Shown here in pieces: positions 6,000 through 10,142 of a stretch of 10,142 nucleotides of DNA. Under the pieces are notes generated by a model. The model searched no databases and had not been told where the DNA came from. It saw only the letters and a list, made by a program, of their open reading frames with translations. Origin of the DNA: Flavobacteriales bacterium CG_4_9_14_3_um_filter_32_8 (GTDB lineage: Bacteria; Bacteroidota; Bacteroidia; Flavobacteriales_E; Vicingaceae); assembly GCA_002790175.1 (NCBI GenBank), contig PFUQ01000095.1:1-10142 (forward strand), read 5' to 3'. Position 1 is the stretch's first letter. Each line of letters opens with the position of its first letter. A program made the translations under genes and the position numbers.

Positions 6000-6449
6000 T
6001 TGAAAAAATTATTAGAAATATACGAGCAGGTAAATAAATTTGGTTCTGAAAATGGGTTAAAACTAACCATCATCAAACCCGGAGAGATTACTTATGAAAT
6101 GAAAGTGTTAGAAAAACATTTAGCTACGCCAACCACTATTCATGGCGGAATGATAGCTGCAATGATGGATGGAGTTATTGGAGTTGCAGCATTAACACTT
6201 GTTGCTCCTGACGGAAAACTAGTAAGTACTGTGGAGTACAAAATCAATTACTTTAAACCTGCCTATTTAGGAGATATTTTAACAGGATATGGTAGAGTTG
6301 ACCATAAAGGAAAACGAATTATTCATTCTTCAGGAGAAATCTACAATCAAAAAAATGAAATGGTTGCTAAAGCAATGGGTACATTTAATGCCTATCCATT
6401 TGAAAAAAGTGACATTGCTTCCTATTTGGTAAACATCAAACAAAAATGA
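6000..6449 (+). CDS. PaaI-family hotdog thioesterase
   Basis: The 149-residue protein has the PaaI/acyl-CoA thioesterase hotdog signature: HGGMIAAMMDG with His48, Gly49, Gly50 and the probable catalytic acid Asp57, then VEYKINYFKPAYLGD and the strand RIIHSSGEIYNQKNEMVAKAMGTF. These enzymes hydrolyse acyl- or aryl-CoA thioesters in the cytoplasm; the substrate cannot be read here. The start is TTG at 6000: a TAA in the same frame at 5994-5996 excludes anything longer, and the next Met is at residue 34 inside the fold. The gene is alone, diverging from the coiled-coil lipoprotein (147-bp gap) and ending at a hairpin shared with the small convergent gene. Confidence 0.88.
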   Translation: MKKLLEIYEQVNKFGSENGLKLTIIKPGEITYEMKVLEKHLATPTTIHGGMIAAMMDGVIGVAALTLVAPDGKLVSTVEYKINYFKPAYLGDILTGYGRVDHKGKRIIHSSGEIYNQKNEMVAKAMGTFNAYPFEKSDIASYLVNIKQK

Positions 6450-6459
6450 ATATAAAACT

Positions 6460-6489
6460 AAAAAGCCAAAACTAATGCTTTGACTTTTT
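6460..6489. terminator. Bidirectional terminator between convergent genes
   Basis: AAAAAG-C-CAAA at 6460-6470 pairs with TTTG-A-CTTTTT at 6479-6489, a 10-bp stem with one mismatch and an 8-nt loop. A-runs and T-runs at the base can serve transcripts from both sides, the thioesterase gene and the gene at 6512-6724. Confidence 0.55.
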
Positions 6490-6511
6490 ATCAATTTTAA
6501 AAAATGAATAC

Positions 6512-6724
6512 TTAATTTCTTGCTAATACTGGCTGCAAACAATATTGTGGCCCAAAGTTGTTGATAACCCATTGTCTAAGATCTTCAATTTCTTCTTCCA
6601 AAAGATACTGAAAAGCCTTAGAAAGTTCTTTCTTAAACAAGGAAACATCAAAACTCACTTTCCTCAAAACCTCTTTACTGTATGCCAACATTTTTTTTGA
6701 TTTACCTTTGGATTTTTTTTTCAT
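6512..6724 (-). CDS. Small basic conserved protein of unknown function
   Basis: The 70-residue protein begins with a lysine cluster (MKKKSKGKSKK) followed by EVLRKVSFDVSLFKKELSKAFQYLLEEEIEDLRQWVINNFG. The core VSFD-x-x-LF-x-KEL-x-KA is a pattern I recognise from short hypothetical proteins across Bacteroidota, so the gene is likely real. It is probably cytosolic: no signal peptide or membrane helix is present. The basic N-terminus could contact nucleic acid, but this is inference. The ATG at 6724 is the only convincing start. It diverges from the peptidase gene at 6897 over 172 bp of AT-rich sequence. Confidence 0.75.
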   Translation of the reverse strand: MKKKSKGKSKKMLAYSKEVLRKVSFDVSLFKKELSKAFQYLLEEEIEDLRQWVINNFGPQYCLQPVLARN

Positions 6725-6896
6725 ACCTTTTATTCTTAATAAGTTTAAATTTACAAAATAATATTGAATGAACCAACTTTATTTTGTTATTATTTTTAGT
6801 TGTTACAATTTTTAAAGAACAATTAATAGCTTAACTTTTTTTTCACCTAATTATTATAGGTAATTTTACTTTTAACATTATTTAACCTTTTAAACG

Positions 6897-8645
6897 ATGA
6901 AGCATATATTATTTTTTTTATCCATCAGCTCAACCTTTCTACTTCAAGCCACCAATATTAGCTACGAAGTGTCAATGCCCGAACCTCATACTCATTATTA
7001 TGAAATAAAAATGAGTGTACAAGGCTACGACAAAGAATATTTTGATATACAAATGCCAACTTGGTCGCCTGGTTCCTACCTCATACGAGAATACTCTAAA
7101 AATGTTGAAAAATTAACTGCAATTTTTAATAAAAAGTTATTAAAGATTGAAAAATTAAATAAAAACACATGGCGTATTTATAGTCAAAAAGCAGAAAATG
7201 TAAACATTAGTTACAAAGTATATGCCTTTGAAATGAGTGTTCGCACCAGTTTTTTAGATGCTTCTCATGGTTATTTTAATGGAACAAGTATGTTTATGTT
7301 GATTAACGATTTAAAAAATACACCACACGAACTAACAATTATTCCTTATAAAGATTGGAAAAAAGTTAGTACTTCTTTGCCTAAAACAGCCGACAAAGGA
7401 TTTCATTACCTCGCTTCAGATTACGATATTTTAGTTGATTGCCCTGTAGAAATAGGAAATCATGAAACTTTTGATTTTATGGCTGCTGGTGTTTTGCATC
7501 ATGTAGCCATTTATGGAAAAGGAAATTATGACATCGAAAAGCTTAAAGTTGACATGGCAAAGGTTACCCAAGGGTGTACCGATGTTTTTGGTTTTAATCC
7601 TAACCAAGAATATACGTTTATCATTCATAACTTAACCACTGGAAGTGGTGGTTTAGAACACTTGAGTTCTACTACCTTGCAAGTTAATCGCTGGACATAC
7701 AGCGAAAGTCAGTACAAAGGTTTTTTAAGTTTAGTTGCTCATGAGTATTTTCATTTATGGAATGTGAAACGAATACGACCAATAGAACTCGGACCTTTTG
7801 ATTATACTAAAGAAAATTATACCAGTCTGTTGTGGGTTATGGAAGGATTTACCAGCTATTATGATGATTTGGTGTTATTTAGAACTGGTTACTATACTGA
7901 AGATGAGTTTATTAAAAAAGTTACAGGTTCTATTAATAACATAGAAAATCAACCAGGAAACAAAGTTCAATGTGCATCCGAATCGAGTTTTGATGCTTGG
8001 ATAAAAGCATACAGTCCTAACGAAAACAGCTACAACACAACTATATCCTATTATTCTAAAGGAAATGTAATCGCAAACATACTAGACCTTATGATTATTG
8101 ATGCCACAAAAGAAGAAAAAAGTTTAGACAACGTAATGCAATACCTTTATCATGAATATTACGAAAAGCAAAAAAGGGGTTTTACCATGAAAGAAATGCA
8201 AGGAGCTTTGGAAAAAATATCGGGATTAAAATTGAATGATTTTTTTGAGAAATACATCAACGGAACTCAAACTTTTGATTACTCAACAATTTTTGGGTAT
8301 GCTGGGTTAACAGTGCAAACTATTGTTAATAATGATGCTGGACTTGGCATCTCCACAAAAGGTAATATTATTTCTAGAGTAAATCGGAATTCTTCAGCTT
8401 ACGAAGGTGGATTAAATGTAAATGACGAAATATTAGCAATAAATGGATTTCGAGTAAATGGTAATGTTGACGATTTTATCGAAAGTAAAAATGTAGGTGA
8501 TGAAATATCAATTTTATTAAGCAGAGATAATTTGATTCAAACTATTTCTTTTCCCTTAAAAGAAAAAGGATACACCCTATATTTTATAACAAACGATTCC
8601 GAAAAAAGAAATTCTATTTATCAAAAATGGCTGTCGCAAAAATGA
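6897..8645 (+). CDS. M61 family metallopeptidase (glycyl aminopeptidase-like) with PDZ domain
   Basis: The 582-residue protein has a signal peptide (MKHILFFLSISSTFLLQA), so it acts outside the cytoplasm. The M61 N-terminal beta domain is seen in YEVSMPEPHTHYYEIKM and WSPGSYLIREYSKNV. The zinc site is His282-Glu283-x-x-His286 (VAHEYFHLWNVKRIRP) with the distal Glu316 in WVMEGFTSYY. A C-terminal PDZ domain spans about 475-560 (GLGISTKGNIISRVNRNSSAYEGGL, then DEILAINGFRV). All key residues are present and the length is normal for the family, which removes N-terminal residues, preferring Gly or Ala in the characterised Sphingomonas enzyme. The gene ends in an ATGA overlap with folA. The upstream TACTTTTA at 6867-6874 may be a weak -7 box. 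The opposite-strand frame at 7431-7628 is a shadow. Confidence 0.92.
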   Translation: MKHILFFLSISSTFLLQATNISYEVSMPEPHTHYYEIKMSVQGYDKEYFDIQMPTWSPGSYLIREYSKNVEKLTAIFNKKLLKIEKLNKNTWRIYSQKAENVNISYKVYAFEMSVRTSFLDASHGYFNGTSMFMLINDLKNTPHELTIIPYKDWKKVSTSLPKTADKGFHYLASDYDILVDCPVEIGNHETFDFMAAGVLHHVAIYGKGNYDIEKLKVDMAKVTQGCTDVFGFNPNQEYTFIIHNLTTGSGGLEHLSSTTLQVNRWTYSESQYKGFLSLVAHEYFHLWNVKRIRPIELGPFDYTKENYTSLLWVMEGFTSYYDDLVLFRTGYYTEDEFIKKVTGSINNIENQPGNKVQCASESSFDAWIKAYSPNENSYNTTISYYSKGNVIANILDLMIIDATKEEKSLDNVMQYLYHEYYEKQKRGFTMKEMQGALEKISGLKLNDFFEKYINGTQTFDYSTIFGYAGLTVQTIVNNDAGLGISTKGNIISRVNRNSSAYEGGLNVNDEILAINGFRVNGNVDDFIESKNVGDEISILLSRDNLIQTISFPLKEKGYTLYFITNDSEKRNSIYQKWLSQK

Positions 8646-9154
8646 TTACTTCAATAATAGTAGCTGTTGCAGAAAATAATGTAATTGGCAAAGACAATAA
8701 TTTAATTTGGAGTTTACCCAACGACATGAGTTATTTTAAGGCAACAACACTTCATCATCATGTTATTACTGGGCGAAAAAACTACATATCAATTTGCGAA
8801 AAATATCGTCCATTGGTGCATAGAACTAATATTGTATTATCAAAGCAATTATTGTATAATGAGGATGGTTGTGTTGTTTTAAATTCTTTAGAAGAGGCAA
8901 TAGCTTTTGCTAAAAAAAATAATGAAACCGAGGTTTTTATTATTGGTGGCGGACAGATTTACAAAGAAGCTCTAGAAAAAAATCTCATCGATAAAATGTA
9001 CATCACTCATGTAAAACAAACATTTGAAGGTGACACTTATTTTCCTGAAATCAATGAATTGGAATGGAAAAAAATAAAAGAAACTATCTATCCAGTAGAT
9101 GATAAGCACCCCTACCCTTATTCGTTTACAGTGTATGAAAAAATGCACTTATAG
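8642..9154 (+). CDS. folA: Dihydrofolate reductase
   Basis: This 170-residue enzyme reduces dihydrofolate to tetrahydrofolate with NADPH (EC 1.5.1.3) in the cytoplasm. I choose ATG 8642 because it makes an ATGA overlap with the peptidase stop and gives the usual N-terminus MITSIIVAVAENNVIG; an in-frame ATG at 8627 would add five residues. Family marks are Trp23, catalytic Asp28 in SLPNDMSYFK, the cofactor motif VITGRKNY, RTNIVLS, the glycine run IIGGGQIYKEAL and the tail GDTYFPE. The usual RPLPGR/RPLPNR loop reads RPLVHR. Translation is probably coupled to the peptidase. No thymidylate synthase gene, its common partner, is in the window. Confidence 0.93.
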   Translation: MITSIIVAVAENNVIGKDNNLIWSLPNDMSYFKATTLHHHVITGRKNYISICEKYRPLVHRTNIVLSKQLLYNEDGCVVLNSLEEAIAFAKKNNETEVFIIGGGQIYKEALEKNLIDKMYITHVKQTFEGDTYFPEINELEWKKIKETIYPVDDKHPYPYSFTVYEKMHL

Positions 9155-9169
9155 GGAATTTATATTTAC

Positions 9170-9177
9170 TACTTTTG
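9170..9177 (+). promoter_or_regulatory. TAnnTTTG -7 box directly before the methyltransferase start
   Basis: TACTTTTG fits the Bacteroidota -7 consensus exactly and ends 4 nt before the GTG at 9182. If used, transcription would start at or next to the start codon, giving a leaderless mRNA independent of the folA operon. No good -33 element is seen. Confidence 0.4.
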
Positions 9178-9181
9178 TTAC

Positions 9182-9967
9182 GTGAACAAGCTAAAATTAC
9201 TATCGAATTATCTTAACTATCTGATTAAATCGGATAACGAACATGGAATTCATTCGCCATTTATTTATGAATTCTACAACGATGTAATTGTAGATAAAAC
9301 ACCTTTTTATGTTTACTACGATATCGAATCGATTAGAGCAAAACTTCTATTAGCAAACTTGGAAATTAACATTGAAGACCATGGGGCTGGTTCTAAAGTC
9401 AATTCATCAACTACCAGAAAAATAAAAGATGTAGCTAAACACACGCTTAAATCTCCAAAATATGGACAGTTATTGTTTAGAATAGTGAACCGCCTGAAAC
9501 CAAAAACAATACTAGAATTAGGAACTTCGTTGGGATTAAGCACGCTTTACTTAGCAGCTTCTAACAAAAATATAAAAGTTACAACAGTTGAAGGTTGCCC
9601 TAATACGGCAAAAGTTGCTCAAGTAAATTTTGATAAAATTGGTTTTAAAAACATTGAATTGGTCAACGACACCTTCGACCATTTTTTACCTCACTTTTTA
9701 GCTCAACAAAAAAACTTAGATTTCGTATTTTTTGATGGAAACCACCAACAAGAAGCAACCCTTAATTATTTTAATTTATGTGTAGAAAAAGTACACAACG
9801 AAACTGTTTTTGTATTTGATGACATCCATTGGTCAGAAGGAATGACTGCAGCTTGGGAACAAATTAAAAAACATCCTAAAGTAACTTCCACGATAGATTT
9901 ATTTTTTGTTGGAATTGTATTTTTTAAAACTAATTTAAGCAAAGAAAACTTTGTGTTGAAATTTTAG
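9182..9967 (+). CDS. SAM-dependent methyltransferase, O-methyltransferase-like
   Basis: The 261-residue protein has a class I SAM fold: motif I ILELGTSLGLST (Glu112-Leu-Gly), the acidic end of strand 2 in VTTVEG (Glu137), FVFFDGNH (Asp185) and the metal-ligand-like VFDDIHWSEGM (Asp213-Asp214), as in the Methyltransf_24/O-methyltransferase group. The N-terminal part, with NEHGIHSPFIYEFYNDVI and later KHTLKSPKYGQLLFRIV, is conserved in Bacteroidota members. The substrate is unknown and the enzyme is probably cytosolic. It starts at GTG 9182, 27 bp after the folA stop, so it may be third in the operon or have its own promoter. The opposite-strand frame at 9316-9543 is a shadow. Confidence 0.85.
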   Translation: MNKLKLLSNYLNYLIKSDNEHGIHSPFIYEFYNDVIVDKTPFYVYYDIESIRAKLLLANLEINIEDHGAGSKVNSSTTRKIKDVAKHTLKSPKYGQLLFRIVNRLKPKTILELGTSLGLSTLYLAASNKNIKVTTVEGCPNTAKVAQVNFDKIGFKNIELVNDTFDHFLPHFLAQQKNLDFVFFDGNHQQEATLNYFNLCVEKVHNETVFVFDDIHWSEGMTAAWEQIKKHPKVTSTIDLFFVGIVFFKTNLSKENFVLKF

Positions 9968-10017
9968 TTAGTTTAAACAAAAAGTATCCTCATTTCTTAA
10001 AATAATAACTAAAAATG

Positions 10018-10063
10018 TATCTTTATCTCTATGAATAATATATCTTTATCACTATGAATAAAG
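10018..10063 (+). repeat. 23-bp tandem duplication carrying a -7-like box and ATG
   Basis: Units 10018-10040 and 10041-10063 match at 20 of 23 bases. Each reads TATCTTTATC(T/A)CTATGAATAA, so each has TATCTTTA (one mismatch from TAnnTTTG) 5 nt before an ATG. The first ATG (10031) opens an 8-codon frame MNNISLSL whose TGA overlaps the second ATG at 10054. Confidence 0.65.
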
Positions 10064-10142
10064 AAAACAATGGACCAATAATAAACAGAGGTGAATCTGA
10101 AAGTAAAAAGTATTTGTTACTACTCGTGGTTGGTGTTATGTT
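10054..10142 (+). CDS. Start of a probable membrane protein, cut by the right edge
   Basis: From ATG 10054 the frame stays open to the edge and gives 29 residues: a polar lead (MNKENNGPIINRGESESKK) followed by hydrophobic YLLLLVVGVM, the start of a transmembrane helix or signal anchor. Too little is visible to name it. The start is uncertain because an upstream duplicated ATG at 10031 leads only to a short peptide. Confidence 0.5.
   Translation, partial: MNKENNGPIINRGESESKKYLLLLVVGVM

Noticed and set aside
6330..6572. Minus-strand frame of 80 codons
   Set aside because: It overlaps the end of the thioesterase, the terminator hairpin and the end of the small gene at 6512-6724; its composition is shadow-like.
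6845..6861. ACCTA-N7-TAGGT inverted repeat before the M61 peptidase gene
   Set aside because: Five-base arms in AT-rich DNA are expected by chance, and no second copy supports an operator.
9971..9978. GTTTAAAC palindrome after the methyltransferase
   Set aside because: A single 8-bp AT-rich palindrome with no flanking half-sites or stem extension.

Overview
The window looks like chromosomal DNA from a member of the Bacteroidota, most likely Flavobacteriales or a relative. The evidence is low GC content, A-rich gene starts without clear Shine-Dalgarno sequences, TAnnTTTG-type -7 promoter boxes, many short lipoproteins with an SC or AC lipobox, and several protein families typical of the phylum (SpoIIE-type phosphatase, DUF4349 lipoprotein, coiled-coil lipoprotein with a conserved tail, M61 peptidase). 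No tRNA, rRNA, insertion sequence or CRISPR array was seen.

Left part (1-2007): the 3' end of a SpoIIE/PP2C-type serine phosphatase, carrying a 14-bp tandem repeat translated in frame. It is followed 3 bp later by a cysteine-containing lipoprotein. A convergent exported protein with a probable carboxypeptidase-regulatory-like fold comes next, then a divergent cysteine-rich small lipoprotein and a small cytosolic protein of unknown function.

Middle part (2004-4957): a divergent cluster of envelope proteins. To the left run a DUF4349 lipoprotein and a very acidic 75-residue lipoprotein, separated by a strong hairpin terminator. To the right run a two-gene unit with a 4-bp stop/start overlap: a membrane-anchored protein with a small cytoplasmic N-terminal helical domain and a periplasmic part, then a lipoprotein. 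The intergenic region holds a perfect 17-bp palindrome inside a run of TGTAAA half-sites spaced about one helical turn apart. This is the strongest candidate for an undescribed regulated system in the window, although its function cannot be read from the sequence.

Right part (4989-10142): a coiled-coil lipoprotein, a PaaI-type hotdog thioesterase with a TTG start, a small basic conserved protein, and then a likely operon of an M61 aminopeptidase-like protease with a PDZ domain, dihydrofolate reductase (folA, ATGA overlap) and a SAM-dependent O-methyltransferase-like protein. A final gene begins near the right edge just after a 23-bp duplication that copies a promoter-like box together with a start codon. 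Several genes have a -7-like box only 2-5 nt before the start codon, which suggests leaderless transcripts.
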